From positions 62,001 to 126,000 of the forward strand of contig JAGATB010000024.1 in the NCBI GenBank assembly GCA_017621495.1: a DNA stretch of 64,000 nucleotides, in the 5' to 3' direction. Below the pieces are notes generated by a model. That model made no database searches. It saw nothing but the letters and a program-made list of their open reading frames with translations, and was not told where the DNA came from. The stretch's first letter is position 1; the number at the start of each line of letters is the position of its first letter. Positions 44,095 to 52,716 of the stretch are shown one piece after another. A program made the position numbers and the translations under genes. Source of the DNA: Clostridia bacterium. GTDB taxonomy: Bacteria > Bacillota > Clostridia > UMGS1810.

Positions 44095-45055
44095 CGGTGT
44101 CATCTCCCTCCAGTATATATTCATTGCGCTCGCTGTCCAAAGCATCGGTGTAATTGTCTATAGCTGCGGTGAGCTTGAGCAAGCCGCCTGTTATCCAGTT
44201 AACAATCCTGTTTACGAAATACATATTCAAAGCTAATATTGCAATATAGAGCAGTATGAGTATGAGGAGCATCCTTACAAAGAAGTTTATCAGATAGGTC
44301 TTTCTGCTGTAGGAAAGCACACTCAGACCGCTCTTGCCTATGTTGTCGTATACTATATTGGCACTAAAGTCACTGTATGAGGTGCGGCTCTCCAATACCC
44401 TCATGAGTTTGGCATCGGTAGTCTCTTCACCGTTTACCGACACTATCTCGCCTTTATCTGTACACAGATACAGAGAATTGTTAAATGATGAATCCGAGTC
44501 CGAGATCTCATCGGCAAATGACAGCTTCTCAAAGCCCGTGACGATATAGCCCTTGTTATCACCGGAGGAATCTGTGATTTTCTTTGCGAGGAACCACATC
44601 TTACCGCTCCGGTCGTATGCATCGCAGTAGAGCCAGCAGGCATCATTCGACATGAGCTTGGCTTCTATATCCTGCTCAGCTATGAAATCACCGTAATGCG
44701 ATTCCAGATTGTGCGGAGCAAATTCATTGTCGTCATTATGAACTGCAAATACGACAGTGCATCCGGCGCAGTACACCAAAATATGCTGTCTGAAATTCGT
44801 CTTTAATTCCTCGGGAAATTCATCATTTACGAGATTATACCGAAACAAAAACATATCCACGCTCTCTTCTATGCTTTCCAGCTTGGTATTCACATTACGG
44901 GCTGTCTGATTGCATATACTCTGCGCTTTCTGCCCGTAGTCAGCGGACATCATATTATAGTATGCTGCAAAAAATGAAACGAAATATATGGTTATAATTA
45001 CGGCAGTAAAAATGTTCATGGAAAACTTAAGCTTGCGATTTAAATTATCAAACAT
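44087..45055 (-). CDS. Membrane sensor protein without kinase domain, first gene of the YesNM operon
   Basis: 322 residues. One N-terminal membrane segment (about 13-33), an outside domain of about 215 residues with Cache-like strands and four cysteines, a second segment near 265-287 (LLILILLYIAILALNMYF), then only about 40 cytoplasmic residues. There is a HAMP-like stretch but no histidine-kinase or other output domain. It looks like the sensing half of a YesM kinase on its own. It could gate the neighbouring kinase or be a truncated duplicate. Translationally coupled to the response regulator. Confidence 0.78.
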   Translation of the reverse strand: MFDNLNRKLKFSMNIFTAVIITIYFVSFFAAYYNMMSADYGQKAQSICNQTARNVNTKLESIEESVDMFLFRYNLVNDEFPEELKTNFRQHILVYCAGCTVVFAVHNDDNEFAPHNLESHYGDFIAEQDIEAKLMSNDACWLYCDAYDRSGKMWFLAKKITDSSGDNKGYIVTGFEKLSFADEISDSDSSFNNSLYLCTDKGEIVSVNGEETTDAKLMRVLESRTSYSDFSANIVYDNIGKSGLSVLSYSRKTYLINFFVRMLLILILLYIAILALNMYFVNRIVNWITGGLLKLTAAIDNYTDALDSERNEYILEGDDTDD

Positions 45056-45093
45056 ACTCTCCCCTCCAATGCACGGAAATTATCCTTATATAT

Positions 45094-45122
45094 ACTTTAA
45101 CATATTTACAGACTTAATTCAA
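45094..45122 (-). promoter_or_regulatory. Promoter of the sensor-YesN-YesM operon
   Basis: Minus-strand TTGAAT (45122-45117), 17-bp spacer, TAAAGT (45099-45094), 39 nt before the first ATG. It sits beside the operator region of the divergent importer, so one regulator could control both. Confidence 0.5.
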
Positions 45123-45125
45123 TTT

Positions 45126-45204
45126 CCAAAATATATTTTGGCACAAAAGCCCTATATTATTGGCACAATTTCCAAATGAAAACAAAAGTGTGTTGTTCTA
45201 TAAT
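45126..45204 (+). promoter_or_regulatory. Operator and activator-dependent promoter of the importer operon
   Basis: CCAAAATATATTTTGG (45126-45141) is a perfect 16-bp palindrome. TTGGCACAA occurs at 45138-45146 and again at 45160-45168, 22 bp apart, the spacing expected for an AraC-type regulator. TATAAT at 45199-45204 is a perfect -10, but no -35 exists 17 bp upstream (ATGAAA), and the second repeat ends 7 bp before that place: the layout of a class II activated promoter. Confidence 0.62.
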
Positions 45205-45242
45205 AGAATTAACTAAATTTTATAAAACAGGAGGTAGTTTAA

Positions 45243-46646
45243 ATGAAAAAATTCAAAAGAATAATTGCACTTGGACTGGCTGTGACACTATCGTGTTCAC
45301 TCTTTGCCGGATGCGGCAAAAAGGACGAAGCCAAGGACGGCAAGGTAACGATTACGGTTGGTGACTGGCCTACCAAAGAAGAACCAAATTATGAAATCTA
45401 TCAGGAAATGAAGGAAAAGTTTGAAAAAAAATACCCCAACATCAAAATCAAAACAGATGAATGGGGATATAGTGTTAACTCATTTCTTCAGAAGGCAGCA
45501 AGCGGTCAGCTCCCTTCAATTTATGTAACATCATATACGGAAATCAAGAGAATCATTGACACAGGCTACGCAGCAGACGTAACCAAGAACATGAAGGAAA
45601 GCGGATACGCAGACAAGCTCAGAGATAGCATTCGCGACCTCATATCCAAGGATGGCAAAATCTATGCTGTACCCAGCAACGCATATGTAATGGGCTTGTA
45701 CATAAATATGAACCTATTTAAAAAGGCAGGCCTAGTAAATGAGGACGGCACCCCCAAGGTACCCAAGACATGGGAAGAAGTAGCAGAGTATTCACAGATA
45801 ATTCGCAAGAAGACCGGTCAGGCAGGTTTCGTACTCCCCACAATGGGTAACTGTGGCGGATGGCACTTTATGAACATAGCCTGGGGTCACGGCGTAAATA
45901 AACAGTTTATGAACAAAAAAGACGGCAAATGGACTACTGACTTTACTTCCAAAGAAGCAATTGACGCATTAAAATATGTGCAGGATTTGAGATGGAAGTA
46001 CAATGCAGTACCTGAAAATGCCCTTATGGACCATAATAAAATGCTGGAGCTCTTTGCCACCGACCAGGCTGCAATGTTCTTAGCAGCTCCTTCATGGCAT
46101 CAGCTCACAGATGCATATGCTATGGATAAGGATGACATAGCAGTAGGCAGCATGCCTGCAGGTCCCGCAGGCAAATACACCCAGATGGGAGGAGAGCTCC
46201 GAGTGCTCAAGGGTGGTCTCTCCGAAGAAGAGATAGATGCATGTTTCAAATGGCTTGACTTCTCAGGTGTGTCTACAAAGCTCACAGAAGATTCCATGGA
46301 ATCAATGGAAAAAGAATACATAGCAAATGCCGACGCAAACAGAGTTGCGGCAATAAAGACCTTCTCCATGTGGGACGAAGACGGCGAAATAGCAGAAATC
46401 GAAAAGTATAGACTTGAACTTATAGAAAAACACAGAAACACAGACAAGAAACTCTATGCAGATTACGAAGACTTCTCCAAGATTAGCATTGTACCGGAAC
46501 CACCGATTAACTGTCAGCAGTTATATGCTGCCCTTGATGGTTGTATACAAAAGGTGCTTTCCGAAAAGAATGCCGACCCCGAAGAACTTCTTAAGAAGGC
46601 TGCAAGTGATTTCCAGACAAATTATCTTGATAAAGCAGCATATTAA
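45243..46646 (+). CDS. Carbohydrate ABC transporter solute-binding lipoprotein
   Basis: 467 residues. Signal peptide with lipobox LFAGC, lipidated cysteine C24, then the mature family 1 extracellular binding protein (VTITVGDWPTKEEPNYEIYQ, YAVPSNAYVMGLYINMNLFKKAGL). It binds the imported sugar or oligosaccharide at the cell surface. RBS ACAGGAGG. Co-transcription with two permeases and a GH78 rhamnosidase points to rhamnose-containing oligosaccharides, such as rhamnogalacturonan fragments. The specificity is inference. Confidence 0.92.
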   Translation: MKKFKRIIALGLAVTLSCSLFAGCGKKDEAKDGKVTITVGDWPTKEEPNYEIYQEMKEKFEKKYPNIKIKTDEWGYSVNSFLQKAASGQLPSIYVTSYTEIKRIIDTGYAADVTKNMKESGYADKLRDSIRDLISKDGKIYAVPSNAYVMGLYINMNLFKKAGLVNEDGTPKVPKTWEEVAEYSQIIRKKTGQAGFVLPTMGNCGGWHFMNIAWGHGVNKQFMNKKDGKWTTDFTSKEAIDALKYVQDLRWKYNAVPENALMDHNKMLELFATDQAAMFLAAPSWHQLTDAYAMDKDDIAVGSMPAGPAGKYTQMGGELRVLKGGLSEEEIDACFKWLDFSGVSTKLTEDSMESMEKEYIANADANRVAAIKTFSMWDEDGEIAEIEKYRLELIEKHRNTDKKLYADYEDFSKISIVPEPPINCQQLYAALDGCIQKVLSEKNADPEELLKKAASDFQTNYLDKAAY

Positions 46647-46679
46647 TTAACTACAAAAATCAGGAAGGATTGAAAATTG

Positions 46680-47603
46680 ATGAAAGCTCTAAGCAACAGT
46701 TTAGCACCAAATAAACGCATGCCGCGCAAAGGCTTTATATTGAGAGATTTGGCAGCATGGATGTTAATGGTGCCTACCATACTCATACTGTACTTCTGGA
46801 TTATACGTCCGATTGCTACGGGTATCATATACTCATTTTGTAATCTGCAGGGATTTGAAGTAATTGGTTTCGCAGGTCTTGATAATTACAGAGACATCTT
46901 AAGCGATACAAGATTTGCTCAGATACTATCCAACACCATGAAGTATGTAATCTGGTCACTGATTATAGGATATATCCCCCCAATGATAGTAGCTGTACTT
47001 TTAAATGAAATGGTTCACGCAAAGGGATTTTTCAGGTTTTCAATCTACTTCCCTTGTATGATATCAAGCATTGCGGCGTCGCTCATATGGTACTATATGT
47101 ACCTGCCCGATGCATCCGGACTTTTAAACCGTGCCCTAAGCTTTATAGGAATGTCAAAATTTGACTGGTTACAAAATGAAAACGCTGTAATACCGCTTAT
47201 CGTGCTTTCTTCAACATGGAAGGGCTTCGGCGGTACGATGCTGATGTATCTGGCATCATTGCAGGGAGTTAACCAGGAGTTATACGATGCTTCACTGGTA
47301 GACGGTGCAGGGTTTATACGTAGATTCCGCACGGTTACATTCCCCCACATCAGGAGCATAATGTTATTGTTTCTGATACAGCAGATTATAGGCGTGTTCC
47401 AGATACTTACAGAACCTATGACCATGACAGGCGGCGGTCCAAACAATGCATCTATGAGTATGGGTCTGTGGAGCTATAACAATGCATTTGTATACTTTAA
47501 TACAGGTCATTCGCTTACCATAAGCGTAGTAATGTTCCTTATATTGATAGTGCTGACATTTTTCTACTTTGCATTGCAAAAGAAAGTCGCAGCAGATGAG
47601 TAG
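46680..47603 (+). CDS. ABC sugar permease, UgpA/MalF-like
   Basis: 307 residues from the ATG at 46680 (AGGAAGG 8 nt before). Six membrane segments, beginning WMLMVPTILILYFWIIRPIA. The cytoplasmic EAA loop is YDASLVDGAGFIRRFRTVTFPHI near 200-222, followed by LTEPMTMTGGGP, which is typical of the first permease of CUT1 importers. It forms the channel with the next gene product. No ATPase gene is in the operon; CUT1 systems in Firmicutes often share a single MsmX-like ATPase encoded elsewhere. Confidence 0.92.
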   Translation: MKALSNSLAPNKRMPRKGFILRDLAAWMLMVPTILILYFWIIRPIATGIIYSFCNLQGFEVIGFAGLDNYRDILSDTRFAQILSNTMKYVIWSLIIGYIPPMIVAVLLNEMVHAKGFFRFSIYFPCMISSIAASLIWYYMYLPDASGLLNRALSFIGMSKFDWLQNENAVIPLIVLSSTWKGFGGTMLMYLASLQGVNQELYDASLVDGAGFIRRFRTVTFPHIRSIMLLFLIQQIIGVFQILTEPMTMTGGGPNNASMSMGLWSYNNAFVYFNTGHSLTISVVMFLILIVLTFFYFALQKKVAADE

Positions 47604-47613
47604 GAGGTAGATT

Positions 47614-48501
47614 ATGAGTAAAGCATTTGAAAAAAAGAATATAGGAATCATATCCAAGGTTGAGTTTAAAAAGACACGGGTTAAAGTTATATACTGGGCT
47701 ATGTTTGCAATTCTGACAATTACAGCTGCAATATGTTTATTGCCACCCTTATGGATATTGCTCTCGGGCTTCAAAGGCACTCAGGAATTCTACGAGATGA
47801 CCATGTTACCCAGAAAAATAGATTTTGGGAAATTTGTTGATACATGGAATAGATTTGACTTTGTGACCTACTACAAGAGCTCACTTATACAGGCAGCAGG
47901 CGAATGGGTGTGTTGCATTGTATTTAACGGACTTACCGGATACGTAATATCCAGACTTAAACCCAGAGGTTCGTTTCTGGTGATGGGTGCAGTGCTTGTG
48001 CTCATGCTTATGCCAAATACCATAGGCATGGTACCGCTGTACAAAACCATCGTGAAGTTCCCGTATATTGGTTTTAGTATGATAAATACATACTGGCCAT
48101 TGTGGATAGCAGCAGGAGCCAACTGCTTTAACATACTGCTGTTTAAGAACTTCTTCGATACAATACCTAAGGCATACATAGAAGCTGCCAGGATAGACGG
48201 TTGTACGAGCATGAGGATATTCTTCAGCATAATACTCCCTTTAAGCTTACCTATACTTGTGGTTGTATCGATATTTTCCTTTAACAGCTCATGGAATTCA
48301 TTTATATGGCCGTATCTGATACTTACAGAAAATCATCTTAATACAATGTCGATTTTCTTATTTAAATCACAGGCTGCAAACCACCCCATAGACTCATATA
48401 TGATAATGCTTATATTCTCGATTTTGCCGCCAACTATAATATTCATCATACTGCAAAAGCAAATCATAGGCGGACTTTCAATCGGTGGTGTAAAAGGTTA
48501 A
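47614..48501 (+). CDS. ABC sugar permease, UgpE/MalG-like
   Basis: 295 residues, ATG at 47614 with GTAGGAGG upstream. Six membrane segments and the EAA loop EAARIDGCTSMRIFFSIILPLSLP near 191-214; it ends with the characteristic IIGGLSIGGVKG. It pairs with the permease encoded 10 nt earlier. Downstream is a transcription terminator that carries an inserted repeat, so the rhamnosidase gene may be only partly co-transcribed. Confidence 0.92.
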   Translation: MSKAFEKKNIGIISKVEFKKTRVKVIYWAMFAILTITAAICLLPPLWILLSGFKGTQEFYEMTMLPRKIDFGKFVDTWNRFDFVTYYKSSLIQAAGEWVCCIVFNGLTGYVISRLKPRGSFLVMGAVLVLMLMPNTIGMVPLYKTIVKFPYIGFSMINTYWPLWIAAGANCFNILLFKNFFDTIPKAYIEAARIDGCTSMRIFFSIILPLSLPILVVVSIFSFNSSWNSFIWPYLILTENHLNTMSIFLFKSQAANHPIDSYMIMLIFSILPPTIIFIILQKQIIGGLSIGGVKG

Positions 48502-48512
48502 AAAATTATAAA

Positions 48513-48636
48513 GGATTGTAAAAAATCAAAATTGCGGTTCGTCGGCAACCGCCGAACCCTACGATAGGTGTAAATAATTAAGCACATTGTAGGGAATGGC
48601 GCTCGCCGACATTCCGAAAAGGACTTTTTTACAGTC
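48513..48636 (+). terminator. Terminator hairpin split by an intergenic repeat
   Basis: GGATTGTAAAAAATC (48513-48527) is complementary, with one mismatch, to GACTTTTTTACAGTC (48622-48636), which is followed by a T-run. About 95 bp lies between the arms: GCGGTTCGTCGGCAACCGCC, a CCTACG / GTAGGG pair and GGAATGGCGCTCGCC...ATTCC, an intergenic palindrome family. The arms are those of a normal terminator; the element looks like an insertion in its loop. Confidence 0.62.
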
Positions 48637-48663
48637 TTTTTTTATTACAAAGGAGATTGGATT

Positions 48664-50769
48664 ATGTTTGAAAATGCAAAATGGATAGCACGAATTGACT
48701 CGGAAGAGGAGCTTCCGGCACCGCTTTTAAGGAAAAGCTTTGACTTGGACAAAGAAATTAAAAACGCCTCTCTGGCAATATGCGGATTGGGTCTGGGTGA
48801 ATACTACATAAACGGAGAGAAGGTCTCCGATGAAGTGCTCATAACCCCATACACCAATTACGACAAAACGGTGATATACTCTGTATTCAACGTTACAAAG
48901 CATCTCTGCAAAGGCACAAACACAGTAGGCGCTATACTGGGAAACGGCTGCTACTATGTAACCAAACCCCGTTGGGATGTATTTAAGCCGGCGTGGATGC
49001 ACCACCCTAAGCTTATAGCACAGCTTGACATAACCTATGCGGACGGAAGCACACTGCAGATTAACTCCGGCAAAGACTGGAAAACCAACGACAGTGCCCT
49101 AATATATAACCACACCAAACGGGGTGAATACTACGATGCACGAAAGGAAATAAAAGACTGGTGCAGACCGGAATATGATGATACCCAGTGGGATAATGCC
49201 TTCATATGCAGAAGCCCCGGAGGAGTAATTAGAAAAATGAAGCACCCTCCCATCAGAATCACAAAGGAATATCCTGCACATAAGATTTCCGGCACTGTAT
49301 ACGATTTGGGTCAAAACATAAGCGGTTGGGTCAAAATTAAAGGCAAGGCAAAAAGAGGAACCAAGATAATCATAAAGTACGCCGAATGCTTAGACAAAAA
49401 TGGTATACCTGATTACGATAAGCTCAACACTATACTCGGTGCAGAAACACATACCGATACATACATATTCTCCGGCAAAGAAATTGAAGAATGGTCACCG
49501 AGATTTGTATACCACGGGTTCCGATATTTTGAGATACTCGGAGCACCGGAAGGCTTGGAGGTAACGGGACAGATGCTCCATACGGACGTAGATGTAATAG
49601 GAGAATTTGAGTGCAGTGATGAAATGCTGAACAAGCTACATCACATGACACGTATATCCACACTTACCAACCTACACGGTGTACCCACCGACTGCCCTCA
49701 GAGGGAGCAGAACGGCTGGACGGGAGATGCACTTCTGTCATGCGAGCAGAGCCTTATGAATTATGATATGACCTCGGTGTATGACAAATGGCTGAGAGAC
49801 ATAAGGGATGTACAGCGTCCAAGCGGTCAGATACCCTCTATATGCCCCACTGCAGGTTGGGGTTACAACTGGAGCTCAGGTCCTGCCTGGGACAGCTTCC
49901 TGATACAGTGCCCGTATTTAATATACAAAAACACAGACAGCACAGCTATAATAAAGAAGATGTGGACTTCCATGAAGAAATACATGGAGTTTATGCAGTC
50001 AATGACAGATAATTATCTGCAGGACTACGGACTGGGCGACTGGTGTCCGCCCGATAATGCACCCCCGACACCCACCGAGCTTACCGATACGGCATACTAC
50101 TACACAGATGCAGTTATCATGGCTAAATGCGCTTCTCTTACGGGAGATGACCCTAAGCCATACATGGAGCTTGCCGAAGAAATAAGAAGAGCATTCAGAG
50201 AAAAATATGTAACGGACGGAATAGTAAATGTGAAAACTCAGACTGCATTAGCCTGCGCTATATATAACAAACTTCTAAATGATGATGAGACGAAAGAAAA
50301 TGCCCGTATTTTGAATGAAATAGTGGTAAGCAACAACTACAACACCACCTGCGGAATACTGGGAAATAAGTTTATTTATTCGGCTCTGAGCGATAACGGA
50401 TACGCAGAGACGGCATATAAGATGACTGTAAATCCCGATTATCCAAGCTATGCACACTGGATAAACAGCGGCATGACTACCCTGTGCGAGATGTGGGATA
50501 TGAAGGACTCCCTCAATCATCATATGTACAGCGAGGTGGATATGTGGTTTTACAAGCACCTTGCAGGAATCAACATTGATGCCGTAGGATTGGTTATAAA
50601 GCCATCATTTATACCTCAATTAAGCTATGTAAAGGCTCATCACAGAGGCATATACGTGGAGTGGGATGAGAGCACAATAACCGTAAATTCCGACAGGGAC
50701 TTTACTCTGATTATAAATAATACGGAATGTAAATATACAAAGGGTCAGTATGTAATTAACAGAAATTAA
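48664..50769 (+). CDS. Alpha-L-rhamnosidase, GH78 family
   Basis: 701 residues without a signal peptide, so cytoplasmic. The order is as in GH78: an N-terminal beta domain (FENAKWIARI ... SFDLDKEIKNASLAICGLGLG), a Bac_rhamnosid region (YDLGQNISGWVKIKGKAKRG), the (alpha/alpha)6 catalytic domain with HGVPTDCPQREQNGWTGDA near 339-353, which contains the proposed acidic residues, and a C-terminal beta domain (VYVEWD-like GIYVEWDESTITVN). It removes terminal alpha-rhamnose from oligosaccharides brought in by the importer. At 701 residues it is shorter than many 900-1000 residue enzymes. It is the last gene of the YesNM-controlled set. Confidence 0.9.
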   Translation: MFENAKWIARIDSEEELPAPLLRKSFDLDKEIKNASLAICGLGLGEYYINGEKVSDEVLITPYTNYDKTVIYSVFNVTKHLCKGTNTVGAILGNGCYYVTKPRWDVFKPAWMHHPKLIAQLDITYADGSTLQINSGKDWKTNDSALIYNHTKRGEYYDARKEIKDWCRPEYDDTQWDNAFICRSPGGVIRKMKHPPIRITKEYPAHKISGTVYDLGQNISGWVKIKGKAKRGTKIIIKYAECLDKNGIPDYDKLNTILGAETHTDTYIFSGKEIEEWSPRFVYHGFRYFEILGAPEGLEVTGQMLHTDVDVIGEFECSDEMLNKLHHMTRISTLTNLHGVPTDCPQREQNGWTGDALLSCEQSLMNYDMTSVYDKWLRDIRDVQRPSGQIPSICPTAGWGYNWSSGPAWDSFLIQCPYLIYKNTDSTAIIKKMWTSMKKYMEFMQSMTDNYLQDYGLGDWCPPDNAPPTPTELTDTAYYYTDAVIMAKCASLTGDDPKPYMELAEEIRRAFREKYVTDGIVNVKTQTALACAIYNKLLNDDETKENARILNEIVVSNNYNTTCGILGNKFIYSALSDNGYAETAYKMTVNPDYPSYAHWINSGMTTLCEMWDMKDSLNHHMYSEVDMWFYKHLAGINIDAVGLVIKPSFIPQLSYVKAHHRGIYVEWDESTITVNSDRDFTLIINNTECKYTKGQYVINRN

Positions 50770-50778
50770 TAAAAATCA

Positions 50779-50812
50779 GGGATGTAAAAAATTCAATGCT
50801 TTTTTACATCCC
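50779..50812. terminator. Bidirectional terminator between the rhamnosidase and the surface-protein operon
   Basis: 13-bp perfect stem (GGGATGTAAAAAA at 50779-50791 with TTTTTTACATCCC at 50800-50812) and TTTTG after it; A-rich before it for the opposite strand. Confidence 0.85.
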
Positions 50813-50823
50813 TTTTGTCATGA

Positions 50824-52692
50824 TTATTTATTTCTCAATTCAATATGTTCGCAGTATGAAATCATAGATTCAAGACTATCCCATAGGAATACACATGCAG
50901 TTGTAACATTCTCATGCGAACCTACAGATATGCTTACAGGATCTGTAGCTACAGCTTCTGCCGGCAAAATATAATCACCGTCTGCGACATATGCCTTTAT
51001 AAACTTATCACCGTTATAAAGAGCCACTATATATTCCAGATTTTTCGCTGTGTCCGAGCAGTTAGCAGCATGGGTATTTATCCTTATAGTCTTATTCAAA
51101 ATATCTCCGGGGGTAGTAATCCGGCTTCCGCTTTCATCTTCAACCGATGCAATGCAAATTTCATTTACTGTACCGGTAGTGTTGAATTCAATGTTTACAT
51201 CTTCACCCATAATATCCCCTATTTTATTTGCAATATCTGCAGGAGCATTTATAGTATAAGATGTGTTTTCGATAAGTGCCTTTGTAAAGGTCATCACATA
51301 AGTGTCTCCTACCACCTCGCCGGTGTATTCCGCATCAGGAGATATGGTGATTAAGGCTTCACTATCCTCGGTAATTGGTGTATTAAAATCAAGAGTAATC
51401 GTTTTTGTAGCAGGTGATACTTTGGATAAGGATGTTTTTTCATCCTTATAGTTAATTATTGTCACATTACCCGGCAAAAGAGAAGGCTTCTCAACCCAAG
51501 CTTTAATGCTTATATCATCAAAGGACAGTGCATTGTCATTCCAGTTATCAATGTGAAATGTATCAAAGTTAGTGAGCTCTGTAGTAACATCTACACCGGT
51601 AAGATGAGTGCGCTCATGGGTACCTATAAGCTCGCCGCTTTCATCATAAGCATTAATTTTAAGTGATGTATCGCTAACATCTACAATTGCTTCAATAGTA
51701 ATCCAGCTTGCTGTGTCATCTAAGGTGCATATATCAATCATATTGGCAGCCGCCCATGAGTTTGTGACAAGCTTTCCGTTATAAACTTCAGTAAGAAGCA
51801 TGTTGCCGGTATTGCTTCCTGCCAGATATACAATAGGCTGTGATGTTCCGGGTTTAAGCTTGTAGGTGATTTTGTACTTACCTTGTGTTATTGATGACAG
51901 ATTCCTCGTATAATTACCCTTATTTACAGTTATATAGTTTCCTTCTGTACCATCATCATATGGTGTTACTACAGCTTGAGATGAGGTAACGGTTTTTTTC
52001 CATGTGGACAGCTCATCAAATGATGATATGTCATCAAAAGTATCATCTACCGGATGTTCCGGATCTGATGCATCTTCTGAATAAGGCTTTACGATTACAT
52101 TATCAACCAGCAATTCTTTATTTTTCTGATTTTGAATTGTTAATTTAGCAATATCAGAAAGTCCGTTCATGAGTGAAAATGCGGTGGTGGAGGTGCTTAT
52201 CGGATTTCCACCGGCATCATAAACCTCGCAGGTAGCAGTATTGCTATCAAGATCTACCATGTGCTTAACACTTATCCAAGTGTTTGTGTCCACATTGGCT
52301 ACTACATTAGAACCCCAGGCAGCGGTATTTACCGCACCCGCCTCAGAGCACTGAGATAATATATGGAATGTTTTTGCGGAGCTGTATAAAAGCACAAGTG
52401 GTTTGGCAGCACCGGGTTTAATTGAATAGCTTATCTCATATATGCCCTCGGTGAGTGTGAATTCTTTATGGATTTCACCTTCACTGAAGGAAACATATTT
52501 ATTATCGGACTCACCGGAAATTCCTATATTCGCTTTGTTAAATTTCCAGCCATTATTCACTGCATCCGACCATGCATCACAGCTGTTAAAATCATCGTTG
52601 ATTATATATTCATCTGCGTATGTCACAGAAGTAAGAGTGAAAATCAAAGTGAAGCACATTACCAGTGACAATACACGTCTAAGTTTATCCAT
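50824..52692 (-). CDS. Secreted protein with two paralogous beta-sandwich modules and a Big-like domain
   Basis: 622 residues. Signal peptide VLSLVMCFTLIFTLTSVTYA. Two modules of about 190 residues each begin with FNSCDAWSDAVNNGWKFN and FDDISSFDELSTWKKTV and share LKPGTSQPIVYL, ...VDLDSNTATCEVYDAGG and ...LLVDNVIVKPY; they look like LamG/CBM-type jelly rolls. Then a Big_5-like Ig domain (VSPATKTITLDFNTPITEDSEALITISP) and a last domain ending MISYCEHIELRNK. No SLH or catalytic motif. A longer paralog with three modules lies at 59334, and one 36-nt stretch is identical between them. Probably a polysaccharide-binding surface protein. Confidence 0.82.
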   Translation of the reverse strand: MDKLRRVLSLVMCFTLIFTLTSVTYADEYIINDDFNSCDAWSDAVNNGWKFNKANIGISGESDNKYVSFSEGEIHKEFTLTEGIYEISYSIKPGAAKPLVLLYSSAKTFHILSQCSEAGAVNTAAWGSNVVANVDTNTWISVKHMVDLDSNTATCEVYDAGGNPISTSTTAFSLMNGLSDIAKLTIQNQKNKELLVDNVIVKPYSEDASDPEHPVDDTFDDISSFDELSTWKKTVTSSQAVVTPYDDGTEGNYITVNKGNYTRNLSSITQGKYKITYKLKPGTSQPIVYLAGSNTGNMLLTEVYNGKLVTNSWAAANMIDICTLDDTASWITIEAIVDVSDTSLKINAYDESGELIGTHERTHLTGVDVTTELTNFDTFHIDNWNDNALSFDDISIKAWVEKPSLLPGNVTIINYKDEKTSLSKVSPATKTITLDFNTPITEDSEALITISPDAEYTGEVVGDTYVMTFTKALIENTSYTINAPADIANKIGDIMGEDVNIEFNTTGTVNEICIASVEDESGSRITTPGDILNKTIRINTHAANCSDTAKNLEYIVALYNGDKFIKAYVADGDYILPAEAVATDPVSISVGSHENVTTACVFLWDSLESMISYCEHIELRNK

Positions 52693-52716
52693 TAAAAAGC
52701 TCCTTTCTAATATGTT

